A stretch of 64,000 bases of DNA from Aspidapion aeneum (GCA_963576565.1 OY755047.1:22761171-22825170); one strand, 5' to 3'. Numbered from the stretch's first letter, positions 23,021 to 35,902 are shown. Numbers and translations: made by a program. Notes: generated by a model from the sequence alone, not told the origin.

Positions 23021-23089
23021 TGCATGCGAACTAGAAAATTCGCATCCGCGAATTAAAATTTGCCATTGTTTCCAAAGCCAGCTATGACC

Positions 23090-24079
23090 GCGACAAGAGA
23101 GAAAGAGCTTGCTTTAATGTCAGTGGTGGCTCGTGAGGTAGTGCCACGGTGCCAGGACACTACCCTATTTTTCTGCAAAAATACGTTCGGTTTTTATTTT
23201 TAAAACATCTTTATAGCTTTTGATTTTATTTTATGCATTTTTTTTAGGTTATTAATTATACGAAATTGGGTAATCCTGTGCAATTATATGGATTACACTC
23301 CGACTTAACGCAACGCGGTGAACGGTCCATTAAAACACAAAGCAACGCAAAACACGCTGCCCAATCAGTGCCAATTTTCTGTTGCCTCTTGCGAATAGAG
23401 ATCGATTTTATCAGCAGCCTATATGAGCAACAGAGATAGGGCCAGTGCTGGACATTTCAACGTTGTTTATGTAGGAAAAATCAAAGAAATTTTGTGCCTG
23501 TCACAGGCCATCAGTTAATCTTATTACTTGCATTGTTTATGTGCGTGGAGCGTGGATTTTTTAATTTAGACCCTTTTTTCAACGATTTCAGCAGAATTTT
23601 GTGATAAATTTTAGGTCGTTTCATGGCGGAATTTGGGTGGGCATGGGTTTGTTTCTTAAAATAAAAATTAAACTCGAAACCTCAAACATAGTAGTAGTAG
23701 GTATGGTTTTTAATTACTTGTGGGTAAACATTTGGGGGCAAGACCCCGAATTTTTTTTTACTGACTTAAAATTCTAGAACTACCATGTTGTATTGACATG
23801 GACCGCCGCACATAAGGACAAATGGCTACATTGGCGCGACAATAATACTAAAATCAATTTGGTTCAATCTAATCACACATATATTAAACATGTTGCCAAT
23901 AGATGCGGCCACAAGGCAACACAAGAATTTTAATTTTTAAGGCCACCCAATTGTATTAGTATTAGCTCAAAGTTGGCTTTGCCTACGCGCTGTTTGTTAA
24001 ATGACGTGTTTCTAAAAATGTGACAGAAAAACTTTCATTTGTTATTTGCTGTCAGAAGTCAAATTGAGAGGGTGTCAAC
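23090..24079. other. Intronic, possible old transposon sequence
   Basis: CAGTGGTGGCTCGTGAG near 23121 resembles some hAT-type termini, but no partner end was found. Confidence 0.4.
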
Positions 24080-25054
24080 ATGGATAGTGATGCGGCAGGT
24101 AATTACTTAATTTTGCAATTATTGTTAGCAAACCAGTTATTTTTAGACCTGGTATATACAGGGTTTTATAAAATAGTATTTTTGATCAAAACTTTTTAAA
24201 AATTTTTAAGTTTGCTAGAGTTATAAAAAAAGTTCCGCCGAGTACACCGATATTTCTTTACTGGCTGAAAACCATATCTTATAGCCAATTTAAAAAAGTA
24301 TAATTTACGTCCCCCTTTTTCCCCCTCTTTGTTTTAATGGCTTTATTTTAGTTGAATCCGTATATTTGTTTTTCTGCCAATTTTTGTTTCAAATTTTGCG
24401 ACAGCTATTTCAGATACCTTCCGATGAGCTAGAGACTTGAAATTTGGTATAGGGTTTCGTTGACAATATAGCTTTAATTTTTTTTTATAAAAAATAAAAA
24501 TGGTGGATTTTATGGACCCATCTATTTGACAACCAATTTGCCATAAATTTAAAAACTTGCACTGCTTAAGGTAACTTAATACAATTTTTGATTTAAACTG
24601 AAAAAAAGTATAATGACCGATCCAAAATGGCGGCCTTTCCAATTTACGAGTCAATATGTATCAAATTCAAACCTTTAGGGGACTTTCGCTGATTATGCCT
24701 ATTGACTCAAATTAAAAAAAAATATATCAGTCTTCTTTAATTTTTAACTCAAACTTTTTAATTTAATATCAAAATTGCGGATCCAAGTTTTTAATCTGGT
24801 GTTTTTTGCATTGAGCACATTATTTTTAGGTAGTTGTGGAAACGATCCCGTTAAAAAAAATGCAGATTAAGTGAAGAGGCTATTTATAGTGTTGAAAAAT
24901 AAACAATTTTTTATGCTATCGTCATCAGAGTGCAATGAACAGTTAATATAGTATATAGTGGATAAATTTGGGGTTAGTGAACTTTCTGAAAACTACGTAA
25001 AACAAATACAACTTTTAATAAAAGTGTTTCTCACAAAGCTATTAGCGAAATGGC

Positions 25055-25450
25055 GTGATTGTAAATACATGTACATTTATTAACACACATATGAAATGGC
25101 TTGATGATTACATAAAACGTCCAAATATGAGGCAGCCACTACAGCATATAGCTTCAGCACCACGAGGCAGGCCAAAAAAATCATTTGAAGAAAGTTGTAA
25201 ATGCGGTATACAAAGACATGTGCAATCGATTGTATCAAATCTCAGTCCAGAGCAGCTATGCTTAGCAGCAGAAACAAGCTTGGAAAGTCAGGTAAAAGAA
25301 CTGCCGCCCAAGTTATGAAGTTAGCACTTAAAACATCGCCCAGACGGCTTAAAAAAATTAAAATGGTAAACAATGCAGCCTCTAGTTCTACTACTGTAAG
25401 ACCGTACAGTTCCGAGGAAGCTTTAGTATGCAATTGTTTTCTTTTTAACT
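25055..25450 (+). pseudogene. Basic-protein remnant with a GRPKKSFEES motif
   Basis: Two overlapping plus frames. The first has MKWLDDYIKRPNMRQPLQHI then APRGRPKKSFEES and LSPEQLCLAAETSL. A frameshift near 25280 leads to GKSGKRTAAQVMKLALKTSP, RRLKKIKMVNN and PYSSEEALV. The combination resembles an uncharacterised protein family common in multicopy insect genes that are probably transposon-borne; I do not know its function. A candidate start exon with donor lies upstream at 24080-24098 (ATGGATAGTGATGCGGCAG then GTAATT). At least one frameshift suggests a dead copy. Confidence 0.45.
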
Positions 25451-25970
25451 AAACATGTTTTTGCAAAATAAGCATTTAATATATGCCTTATAAGCATTTC
25501 TGATCATATTGTCACATAAAATTAAATTTTAGATTTTTGTCGCGCCAAATTATTATTCTGTCCTTGTGTGCGCCGCTGTTAAATGTGCTAGCATACTAGA
25601 CTTTGTAAAGAGAACAGATATACACAATGTGCTACACGGCTCGGGCAACAAAGAACACAGAAACGAGAACTTAATTAAGTACAATAAACTGAGCATTAAA
25701 CTTTTAAAATCAAAACCGAACATGTAAGCGTTTTACTATGGATAAACCAAAATAATTTAACGGCTTTTTTATTTTCTTTTCTCCCGAGGTGTAAAATTAA
25801 TAGCCTGAGTAAAGTCAGGTAAATTATAGCTGCTCCTTGGGAACACATATTTATTTTTTAGTCTGCCCATAGCAGTTTCCAGGTGGTAAAACAAGGCCAT
25901 TATTGCGTCTCAGAGCTGTGTCATAACAAACCATAATAAATAAGGGATGTACAGACCCGGTGTGTACGAC

Positions 25971-26440
25971 ACAAATACGTTTAAGCATAAATATGGAGCA
26001 TACCCGTGCATTCTCACACACGAGGCTTAAAGCCAGGACCCCTATTTAGTTATTAATGTTCCTTTTTCGGGTAGACAGGTATTCGGTTACTGCGCATGCG
26101 ACAGTTTTGGTGGTTTTGGAACATACTCCGTTACGCCACTTATGTTTAGGGTTATGTCCATTGTTTTTTTCTAAAAACTAGTTGATTGGGTGAAAATTTA
26201 TCAAATTGTGGATTCAAACTTTTTAAAACTAATTGGGGATATTTATTGTAGTTACCATAAAGAGTGTTTAATGGCATCTATAAATCACTCTTAACTTTAG
26301 TAACAAATTATTAAGAAAAATACGAGTAGTTACCTATGGAATGGCACTCTCTTACTTCACCCGGACATTTTTCCACATACCGCACATGTTTTACCTGAAT
26401 GGTTTTCCATTTTTCACAGAAAAAAAAAACATAATTTTAC
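25971..26440 (+). repeat. CAAATACGTTAGAGCATAAA repeat, copy 2
   Basis: Most complete copy. It includes GCATACCCGTGCATTCTCAC, the empty form of the site in which the TIR element 57991-59207 is inserted. Confidence 0.8.
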
Positions 26441-26448
26441 TCGACAGC

Positions 26449-27757
26449 AGCTGACGGTTTTGTCTCTAATCAAATGTAAATAGTATAATTAACTTCGCAA
26501 GATTTGTCACATTGACCAGCAGTGTTCTGAGGAGTCCCATAAGGACGAAACAGTTAACTGTCAAGACTTATTAGGTGTTCATTAGATCTTGGACCCCCGT
26601 GAGGTTAAGCTTTCAGGCTACCCACGGAAAAATATGAGAGAAACAAAAAACTCCTTTTTGCCCGATTAGCCACGAAACTTGTTTGATTTTTAAATTCACG
26701 GGTACGAAATTCCACGTTTGTTAGTATTATTTGGCTTAAAAATTCCGTTGATTGACGCTCACTGTCTTCATGGCGGGTAAAAATGCAATATGCGTTGATC
26801 CGGCCTGAAAGACAAAGAGCTGTCGTAGGTCACGGTCTAAAGTTTGTTTTCTTTTATTTGCATTCGATCTTTTCATTAATCGATATTGTATAGCAGTTTT
26901 TCGCCTGCTTTTGTTTTTTGTTTCTCTCGTATCTCGCTAGATGGCGCTTCTTACGATAGTTTTCTCACTATTTACATTTGATTAGAGACAAAACCGTCTA
27001 ATTAACTTCGCAAGATTTGTCACATTGACAAGCAGTGTTCTGAGGAGTCCCATAAGGACGAAACAGTCAACTGTCAACACTTATTAGGTGTCCATTAGAT
27101 CTTGGACCCCCGTGATGTTAAGCTTTTAGGCTACCCACGGAAAAATATGGGAGAAACAAAAAACTCCTTTTTGCCCGAATTGCCACGAAACTTGTTTGAT
27201 TTTTAAATTCACGGGTACGAAATTCCACGTTTGTTAGTATTATTTGGCTTAAAAATTCCGTTGATTGACGCTCACTGTCTTCATGACGGGTAAAAATGCA
27301 ATATGCGTTGATCCGGCCTGAAAGACAAAGAGCTGTCGTAGGTCACGGTCTATAGTTTGTTTTCTTTTATTTGCATTCGATCTTTTCATTGATCGATATT
27401 GTATAGCAGTTTTTCGCCTGCTTTTGTTTTTTATTTCTCTCGTATCTCGCTAGATGGCGCTTCTTACGATAGTTTTCTCACTATTTACATTTGATTAGAG
27501 ACAAAACCGTCTAATTAACTTCGCAAGATTTGTCACATTGACCAGCAGTGTTCTGAGGAGTCCCATAAGGACGAAACAGTTAACTGCCAACACTTATTAG
27601 GTGTCCATTAGATCTTGGACCCCCGTGAGGTTAAGCTTTCAGGCTACCCACGGAAAAAAATGAGAGAAACAAAAAACTCCTTTTTGCCCGATTAGCCACG
27701 AAACTTGTTTGATTTTTAAATTCACGGGTACGAAATTCCACGTTTGTTAGAATTTTC
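26449..27757 (+). repeat. 513-bp tandem repeat, about 2.5 units
   Basis: AACTTCGCAAGATTTGTCAC recurs at 26491, 27004 and 27517, exactly 513 bp apart. Units differ by a few percent at most by eye. The array opens with ACGGTTTTGTCTCTAATCAA (26452), the inverse of TTGATTAGAGACAAAACCGT at the end of each unit, so each unit resembles a TIR element arranged in tandem. Includes GAAACAGTTAACTG and the palindromic GATCGATATTG region. No open frame of note. Confidence 0.93.
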
Positions 27758-28281
27758 TAACTTCGTTGTACAGTAACCTTAGTACAGCCTTGTATATATT
27801 GCCTTAAAAAACCCGCTCTAATAGTTAATTGAAGCTAAAAATTGTATAAAATTTTATCATATCGCTCCTAAATATGGTCAAATTTTACATTTTTAACAAA
27901 CAAATTAACAAAGACGTAATTCTTTTCAAGTTACAATTAGAGAAAGCACCCGCCCTAGGGAGTATAAAATTTAGGACGATTTTTACTCAGAATCCCATGA
28001 CCTAGGGTGTTAAAATGACGTAAAAATCTATATTTGACAGTTGTCGGAAAATCACTTTTCCAGGTTTTCTGCTTTTTTCGGTCTATATAACCCATTTCAA
28101 GAATAAATCTTCTAACATTTCAATTTTGAGGACATTTTAACGTCCATAATCCATTTTTCCAAACCAATACACATTTAAACTTTAAACCTAAACCTTAAAC
28201 ATAAACCAAAGTTTAGACTTAAACTAAGGCCTTAGTAAATACTGGTGTTAAAGAACGTCGAATTTGGCCCACCCTGTACAG
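27758..28281. other. Intronic, nothing recognised
   Basis: AT-rich; TTTAAACCTAAACCTTAAAC-type short repeats near 28170-28225. Confidence 0.5.
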
Positions 28282-28654
28282 TAAGTTGGGTCGATTTTTT
28301 TTTTAAATTGATTTTGTCATAGTTCTAAAAATATGTAAAATCCGCCAAGAAAATAAATGATTTTTTGTTTTTCTAAAAAATAATAAATTTCGCCGCGCCC
28401 CTTACCCCCAAATATTTCAAAATTTCAAATTTAAAGTAAGGGGCTGTAATAGTTATAAAATGTATCTGATGTGTCTAAGGAACACGAACACTAAAAAAAA
28501 TCACAATTATTATAATATTTGACCGCGCCCCTGAGCACTTTCCCCTAAATACGTATACAGTTTATAGCTTGGAAAAGAGATGATATAATATAATCATTAT
28601 TATTGGATATAAAACATTTATTCATCGCTTTTTCAACCTAGAACTAACCGCGTG

Positions 28655-28862
28655 GAGGTAATTGTATACAGTGGAGTGTATAAGGGGGGGCCCCTCCCCC
28701 CGAAGCTAACATTTTTTTAGATATTTTCCACATATTTCATGAATACAATCATAAAATAGCATAAAATACGGCGTCATGAGATCTCGGGCCCCCCCCGAAA
28801 CTGTCTCGGCCCCCCCCGAAACTGTCTCGGCCCCCCCGAAACTTTTTCTATATACACCACTG
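28655..28862. mobile_element. GC-rich MITE remnant nested in the TIR element
   Basis: Contains runs of G and C (GGGGGGGCCCCTCCCCCC and repeated GGCCCCCCCCGAAACTG) around the motif CCACATATTTCATGAATAC and AAAATAGCATAAAATACG. The same core is seen at 8640-8790 and 14563-14716. TATACAC/GTGTATA-like ends flank it. Confidence 0.6.
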
Positions 28863-29204
28863 ACTGTATATCGAGTCCCACCCCCACCTCCTCCATTCTT
28901 CCCTGCCCTGCATACTCTTCTATCTATCTATCTATTTAGCCTTCTTCGATCCATCTTTGGATATAGGCCTCCCCCAATATCTTCCACTCTTCCCTGTCTG
29001 TCGCCGTGTTCATCTATCTAGCTCCCGCATGTTTCTTCAAATTGTCCGCCCATCTCATTTGTGGCCTTCCCCTACTTTTTTATTTTCCCAAGGTCTCAAG
29101 TCTACAATACATCTGTTCCATCGATCGTCTTTCTGTCGATATTATGACTGGCAAATTTCCATTTTAATTTTGCTACTTCTCCTCTGACATCCCTTACTTT
29201 TGTT

Positions 29205-29951
29205 TAATTTCTCATCCATTCATTCCTTTTTCTATCTGTTAGCTTTACGTGTAACATTTGTCTTTCCATTCATATTTGGGGTATTGTTACCTTATCCATG
29301 TTTGATTATGTTTCTGTCCAGGCCTTGGATCCATAGGTAAGGACAGGAAGGATACATTGGTTATACACTTTCGTTTTGAGTTACTGCGGATATTTTTTAT
29401 TTTTTAATATGTAGCTTAATTTACCGAATGCTGCCCAGGCCAATCTTACATGTCTCTTGATTTCAGCTGTTTGGTTTTCTTTTTTTAGCTTAATCATTTG
29501 TCCCAGGTATTCCTCTACTTGTTCTATTTTCTCCTGGTTTATTCTGATCGTGATATTTTCATCTGTGTTTGTTATATTTTTAGTTTTAGTGTAGTTCATA
29601 CTGAAGCCTATATTTTTAGCTGCTGTATCCAGTTCTTCCAGCATTTTTATCAGTTCTTCTTTCTTATCTGTTATTAAGGCGATATCATCAGCATATCTTA
29701 GGTGGTTTAAGTATTGTCCGTTTACTTTGATGCCCATTTCTTCCCAATCTAAGTTTTTAAAAACATCTTCTAGGGCCTCGTTTAATAGTTGTATCACCCT
29801 GTCTGATATCTCTACCTCTTCTTATGTGGATTGGCTTGGTTCCTTCGTGGATTTTGATTGATATTGTTGCTTCGCTATATATATTGGCTATTAAATCTGT
29901 GTATCTGTGATCGATTCGGCTATTAATTAAAAATTTAAAAAAACTGCCCAT
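29205..29951 (-). pseudogene. RTE-type LINE reverse transcriptase fragment inside the TIR element
   Basis: Two minus-strand frames cover the RT fingers/palm. One has RIDHRYTDLIANIYSEATI and RRGRDIRQGDT; the other has HLRYADDIALITDKKEELIK (YADD catalytic box), then FSMNYTKTKN and EEYLGQMIKLKK. They are separated by a frameshift near 29790-29820. This is the core of a non-LTR reverse transcriptase; the endonuclease and the true 5' part are absent. It lies inside the TIR element 28282-30094. Confidence 0.88.
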
Positions 29952-30102
29952 TTTACCCCCCAGGGGCGCGGCTAGAAATACTTTTAAAAATTAAAAAAAA
30001 TATACGTTAGCGTTTTTGACGCGTTACACAACTTTTTTTAACTATGACAAATCAGTTTTAAAAAAAAATTTTTTTTAGGCCTTTTTCGACCCAACAGTAC
30101 AG

Positions 30103-31089
30103 TACAGTGTCCCTAAAAAGATTAAGGTATGCAAGAGTTAAGTTAAGGTGTCTTTAGATTTGAGCTCGTACGTACCTATAATAATCCACAAAAAACGCTC
30201 GTCTAAATATATATTATGGCCTTGTTTTCTCGCCTGGTACGCTATAGCAGAGGTGAGTAAATAAATAAGGCGGGAAAAGTGACTCCCTTTTGCAGAAATA
30301 AATCTAAAAAAGCAAATTTAGATCCTCTCTAAAAGCTCTTATGTGGGCAATATTGCGGTTGTGGGAAACTTAAATCCATGAAGTCACCAGAGCCAACTCT
30401 AGACTTTTAAATTTCACATTTTTGAAAGTTAAATTTTAAAAAAAAATACGCACTACCTAGTTAGTACTGATTTATTATATGTTTATAGTGATTTCAAATT
30501 TTTATTCTAAAACCAAAACTATCCAGAATAATGATGTAATTGGATCGTTTTTATTTTCGGATATTAACATGATTATTTCCTGTTTTTCTTTTCAACCTAT
30601 TTTTTCTAGAAGTGTCATCTCCTACTGAATATTGATCATAATCAGAGCAATACAAATTTTGTTTACTGCTTTTCAAAGTAAGCATGCCACTCTGGTTTTT
30701 TAAATCTTTAAATCAGAATGTTTTTCTTCTTTGTTGGCATCACTCTTGCCTTTAATATTACCCTCCATAATAATCCGTAAAAGGTAGCTTATGTTTGAGG
30801 TCTCCTTAATTTGAACAAAATGTTCCAACCTTTCTTTTTAGGGTCACTATAATTTATTCGTTCTTTTGAATTCTTCTCATCAACTTTTGATTCGTAAATC
30901 TGTCTGTTCCTTTAATTATTTTTAAAGTAGATTTAATAAAACGTAGCAGCACAGAAATTTTAATTTTGTTTTGTTGTCCCTTCCGCAAAAAGAAATTCTG
31001 AAATTAATTTACATTTTAAATGCCACATGCCTAAATACTTGTAGTATAGCACTCTACTTGGATGTTAGTATGATCATATAATCTTTATA
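30103..31089. other. Intronic, nothing recognised
   Basis: AT-rich without supported frames or repeat partners. Confidence 0.5.
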
Positions 31090-31790
31090 CTTCTTCTTCA
31101 ACCCCTTGTAGGTTGTAGCCTGACTAACCAGAACCCTACATTCTGCCCGATCTTGCACGATTCTTCGCCTCTTACTGTTCCTCTTGCAGGTTTCTTTTCT
31201 TCTTCTTCTTCTTAGTACGCCGTCTCCTTATCAAAGGTTGCCCATCCATCTGGCAAAGCCGCTGCTCTAAAAATATCCGTGCAGCCGAACCATCTTCTCA
31301 AGTCTCTTAACCAAGAGTTTTGTCGTCTTCCAACTGATCTTCTGCCTTGATCTTTTCCTCAATTATCAGCCTAAGTAGTTCATATTTCTCACCTCTCATT
31401 AAATGCCCGATGTATCAAGTCTTTCTTTATTTGATTGTAACGAGAAATTCAAGTAATTTGCGCATTCGGTCAAGTACAACTTATTATTTATTCTTTGTAC
31501 CCACGATATTTTCATGCGTCTATACAAGTACACGCCTTAATACCCTGTTTCCACCAATGCATGCCCACTCCGATTTAAAAAACGCATCATGTGATGGACC
31601 AGGGATTTGCACCGGTTTTAAATGCAGCGTCACCTGATGCGTTTTTTGAATCGGGGTGGGCATGCATTGGTGGAAACAGGGTGTTCGTCTCTTCTTTGTA
31701 ATTGGGCCAAGAATACAACCTTTACATCCGTACAAAATTGAAAACATAGCATCTGACCATCCGCATTCGGTGTTCCAGGTTGCTTTATAA
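31090..31790 (-). pseudogene. RTE-type LINE C-terminal fragment, split by a MITE
   Basis: Minus-strand pieces read MFSILYGCKGCILGPITKKRR above the MITE at 31543-31681, and LRDLRRWFGCTDIFRAAALP then DGWATFDKETAY below it, near 31210-31310. These are typical of the C-terminus of insect RTE-like LINEs. An AAG-repeat tail follows the stop. Degraded. Confidence 0.75.
31543..31681. mobile_element. Palindromic MITE inserted in a LINE fragment
   Basis: 139 bp; ends CCCTGTTTCCACCAATGCAT / ATGCATTGGTGGAAACAGGG, with arms of about 50 bp. Same family as 9861-10001, which shares GGTTTTAAATGCAG and TCACCTGATGCGTTTTTTGA. Splits the LINE fragment 31090-31790. Confidence 0.88.
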
Positions 31791-33069
31791 AGGAGCTCTC
31801 CGAAATAAATTTAATTGATGGCTTTGAAAATGTACCATTTTCGCAAATTCACTGTGTAATATTGCAATTCTTTATCAAGTTTGTTGCAATTTCTTTAAAA
31901 TTTTGGGGGTGTATGGGCAAAACAAACCTTGTATTTGAATTCGGTGCATCGAGTTTGCATTATTGTTTAAGTTAAGTTTTTCCCTTAGAACATTGAACTA
32001 CTAGAAGCAGCATAACCTCAAACCATAATCAGGTTTGTTGGAGTAAATGATCTGCAGACATTGTTGTCAAGTCAATTTGAAAACATTCCTAAACCTTTAA
32101 TGATACAAACATTTCTTTGTAAATCTTAAAAATAGGACAAAACCATAATACAGCAGTAAACCAGAGAATACTTGTTTATATTAATAACAATTCAACATTC
32201 TTTTGTAGCAAGTATATTATTGTTTGAATCTCAATAGTAATAATACAAAATCGTGCAGGTATAATACATTTAAAACAATGTGGCAGCTCAAGAACCGGCT
32301 GCTTGTTTACATAACAATGCTTAAAATATGTAGCTATGCCTATGTTTTGTTTACAGATAAATAAGCTGTTTACTTACTTGTAAAAGGACCGTTTATTTCC
32401 TACGGCATAGGATGTTTTTTACACCTCGCACTTTTTTACCATATTGACTTTAACGCAAAAAAACAATAAAAATTCACAAGATCACAGGCTTTTCAGCACG
32501 GATCACCTTTTAGTCCACAACGATTCAAAATACAATAACGGCCATCAACAACATGTGACAGTACTTCATCGACCACGCCGTTGTTGGCAAGGATGCCGCG
32601 CTGTTAAATTTTTCGAATGTTTAAAGGACTCAATTATTATTAATTAATGTCATTTGACAAAAGTGAAAATATGTTATTGTATTTCTTTTTACTGTATCTT
32701 GACGAAACTAGTAAGAGGCTTTTACATTTTTTATTTTGAATAAAAATATGCCTTTTTACCTATCTTATCACATAATGTAAACGTGGCAATTTGGGTTCTT
32801 TTCCCCCCTGGCCCCTTTGTATATATTAGACTCAATCACTAAGAAAGCATGCTGCTTCTACGGGGTTTAATGTTCGAAGATTTTTCCTCTGTGCGCTTGT
32901 TTCCGTGTGCACTTTTTTCCACAGAAGATTTCTTCCTTGAGTGCTTCTCTGATAAAGCAAGTCAACAAAATACTTTACATATTTGTTCAAGTTCTGGGAG
33001 GGGGGGTAATTACTTACTTTAACTTCGCCTCCTGTAGAACCGGAAATGTACGATAATACCTTAGAGTAA
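31791..33069. other. Intronic, nothing recognised
   Basis: Contains a plus frame at 32444-32647 without recognisable motifs. No repeats noticed. Confidence 0.5.
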
Positions 33070-33345
33070 AAAAGAATATCTCTTTATTTGCGAGAAAATT
33101 AATCCCCACAACGTAAAAAAGCATTCGCAACAATTGAAGTCATAAATTTTCCTTTAATGCCTCGAATAGAGACATCTTTTTTCCTTATTCCAAGGTCAGA
33201 CGAGATACTTATTTATTTTAGTTTTTTTTTGCGAATCTCAACGTAAAAATAATAGAATTTAAAAGGCCTATTTCTTTCAGAACGCCCAAAAAAAACTGGC
33301 AAGAAACTTCTTTAACATATAGGTACGTTTTTTATATTCGTCCCA
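33070..33345 (+). repeat. GCGAGAAAATTAATCCCC repeat, copy 1
   Basis: About 280-bp family: GAAAATTAATCCCCACAA, GAAGTCATAAATTTTCCTTT, AGAGACATCTTTTTTCCTTA then TTCCAAGGTCAG. Other copies at 33352-33600 and 35903-36190. Confidence 0.7.
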
Positions 33346-33351
33346 CTGTTT

Positions 33352-33600
33352 ACACTTATACCGCTGTTGCCTTGTTTCAAATTTACCAATGTTAGGCTCT
33401 GATTTTGCAAGAAAATTAATCCCCACAAGTTTTCGCAAAAGTTGAACTCGTACTTTTTCTTTTACTGCTATTCTGCTATTCCAAGGTCAGGAAAATCAAG
33501 GTAATTTAAGTTGTTTTTTTTCCGTCTCAACGTAAGAGAGAAAATTAATTTCTCGAAAAGGCCCAACGAAAAAAAATTGTAAGCAAATTTTAAAAAGTAG
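33352..33600 (+). repeat. GCGAGAAAATTAATCCCC repeat, copy 2
   Basis: Starts near TTACACTTATACCGCTGTTG and ends AAAAAAAATTGTAAGCAAAT; shares both ends with 35903-36190. Confidence 0.7.
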
Positions 33601-35482
33601 AAAATGTGCTGAAAATACCCTTCCAATTTATGAGCCCCCTATCCGCCATTCCGGGACGCGTCTGATTGAGAATTTTCCTCCCAGTATAACATGATGGAAC
33701 CAAGCAGGCTCTCATGATTTTTTTTATCTTCATACACAGTTTATTATTATAGTACCACAGAAGTCATGTTTTTAGCAAAACTTTAATTCTTGAAATAACC
33801 CTCCCCTTGTTTTATCTTATGGTGCGGTGGAATTTATTTATTTTTAAGTAATAATTTTGCCATAACTATAATGTTTGAAATCTTCCCCCCATTTTTTTCG
33901 GCTGCTGGATTTTATTCATTTTAAGACGGAGCTTTCTGGAGCCAAAACTCAACCTAGGTACCAAATTGCATTAAAAGCGGGTATGCAGTTTTTGAGTTAT
34001 GCGCGTTGGTCCTTAAAGACACACATATATACAGACAGACAGACGGAAACGCCATTGCCATGTATGTAACTTACACTAATTTTTTTTAAACTCTAGTATG
34101 TTTTTGAAATTTTTAATTCTTTCCAGGACCGTAACTAGGGGGGCGATCAAGGGGGATTATTCCCCCCCCCCCGAAATTTTTAGGACTCACAATTCAGTGA
34201 TTCACTCTGATATTTTAGATTTGCTTATAACGGCTAAAAACATGCTCAAACTAAAGTTTGGTTAAGTATTTTATTTTCTAAAAAAACTAAAATCTTAGGC
34301 GTATTTTAAATATAAATTTATACAAAGTAGCTAAAAAAATATTTTAGTTATCGAAATTTTTCTCAATTCCCCAACATTTTTCTTTCAATTTCTAAAAAAC
34401 TGCTAAAAACACCAAAAAACTTCATTAATAAATAAACAGTTGTGTTTTAAATAATATTAATTCACTTAACTGCAAAATTATACCAAGATTTGAACAGCTG
34501 CTAAAAAATAATAATTTATTTTTTTTTGTCGAACTTTTGAACTTGATTTTTGCCCAGTCAAGGATAGTTTTAGCTTGGCAAATACAAATTTAACTGAAAA
34601 AAGAAAAGCTATTAGAATCGTCAATTTTTTTTATTTTTACTTGAAATAAGGTAACCTAAACACCAAAATTTTTCTTGGCATCGTCTGTTTGGGGCACGAT
34701 ATCTCATAAACTAATAAATATATTTTAGCCATTTAACTGCCAACGTTCCTATTTTGAGAACACAAAATATTTTCAGAGATTTATTCATAGTTTTTTAAAC
34801 ATAAAACCAAATATTTTTGTAACTAGGCAATCAGTGCTGGTGTAATAAAAAAAAATATTTTTTTTGTTTAATATGCTTTTATAAAAAAAAAACAAGAAAA
34901 CAGTTCAAGTTTTTTTATTTTTTTACATTGTTTTATAAGATTTTCAAATTAGGTTTTCTACTACTGTTACCAAGTAAATAATTTTGCACTTGAAGCTTTT
35001 GAGAAAACCGTCTTTAATTAGGCATGTGCCAAAATCATTTTTTTCTTATTAATTAAACTAACGTAGTATTTACACGTGATTGAAAACTTCATGTTCAACA
35101 AAAATAACGCCTCCCTAACAGGAACAACTAGGTCTCATGAATGGCTGTATGCGCTTGCTGGCGCCATTTTTTTTGTATTTAGAAAAATGCAGATAATTAA
35201 AATATATATCTTTTTTAGGTTAGATTAGAAACACAAGCTTGACTCCATCTGACACAATGTTTAAAAAATTATATAACTTTTAAATCACAAAATATATTAA
35301 AAATCGGCACTATATAAAATTTATTGACACGATTTTTATAATAACTTAAAATACTGTCAGAACTTTAGTTTTCAAAATATTGAAAAGAATCGCAAAATTC
35401 AATTTTAAGGCAAAATATTTTTCACAAAACATAGATTATTTCTTCAATTTCAATATCTTGTAGTTGGGAAGGTATTACATAC
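33601..35482. other. Intronic, very AT-rich, one GC-rich relic
   Basis: A CCGTAACTAGGGGGGCGATC / C13 stretch near 34128-34172 looks like one end of a degraded GC-rich MITE. The rest is poly(A/T)-rich. Confidence 0.45.
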
Positions 35483-35490
35483 AATATACT

Positions 35491-35661
35491 CAAGGGCGGA
35501 TCTGGATCAAAATCTAGGGGGGGGGGAATAGTCAACGAAAGTTTTTTTTTAATATTGTTTTTTTCTAGTAATTCTCCTGTTTTCCCTTTAATTATTAGGA
35601 AAAAGTGCATTTTTTTTCTGGGGGGGTAATTACCCTATTACCCCCCTCAAATCCGCGCTTG
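35491..35661. mobile_element. hAT-like MITE with 8-bp target duplication
   Basis: 171 bp; ends CAAGGGCGGAT / ATCCGCGCTTG with G and C runs just inside. Flanked by AATATACT at 35483-35490 and 35662-35669, a perfect 8-bp duplication. Confidence 0.9.
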
Positions 35662-35902
35662 AATATACTTCAAGTTCGCTTATGTATTTTAATCCAGGAT
35701 CAATCTTAATATTGATAAAGGGACACACGTGACAGGATGCAAAATTAAGACAGACTTTTTTGGTTGATAGAGAAAAACATGCTAGAAATTAACAATTAGG
35801 ACAATTCTCAACACAAAATACAAATTTTCCAAAATTCTGTTTTAAACTTCTTATCCCCTCCTTCCAAAATTTTTTCCTTGGTACGGCCTTGATTCTTTCC
35901 AC

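Larger units (their letters stand above)
28282..30094 (-). mobile_element. Non-autonomous TIR transposon carrying a LINE fragment (copy 1)
   Basis: Inverted relative to the copy at 57991-59207 and similar to it along its length: same TAAGTTGGGTCGA end, same GCGCCCC-rich subterminal blocks, same RTE-like fragment inside in the same relative position. The far end (CGACCCAA at 30087-30094) has lost the last bases. The flanks CTGTACAG (28274-28281) and CAGTACAG (30095-30102) differ at one base and could be the 8-bp target duplication. It is longer than copy 2 because of about 300 extra bases around a GC-rich MITE near 28655-28862. Confidence 0.8.

Noticed and set aside
22845..23087. 80-codon plus-strand frame
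   Set aside because: Lies largely on a dispersed repeat whose other copies do not keep the frame.
24343..24654. 103-codon minus-strand frame
   Set aside because: Low-complexity, AT-rich, no recognisable motif or splice context.
26449..27757. CRISPR-like or regulatory array
   Set aside because: Unit length of 513 bp, the eukaryotic context and dispersed relatives fit a TIR-derived tandem repeat.
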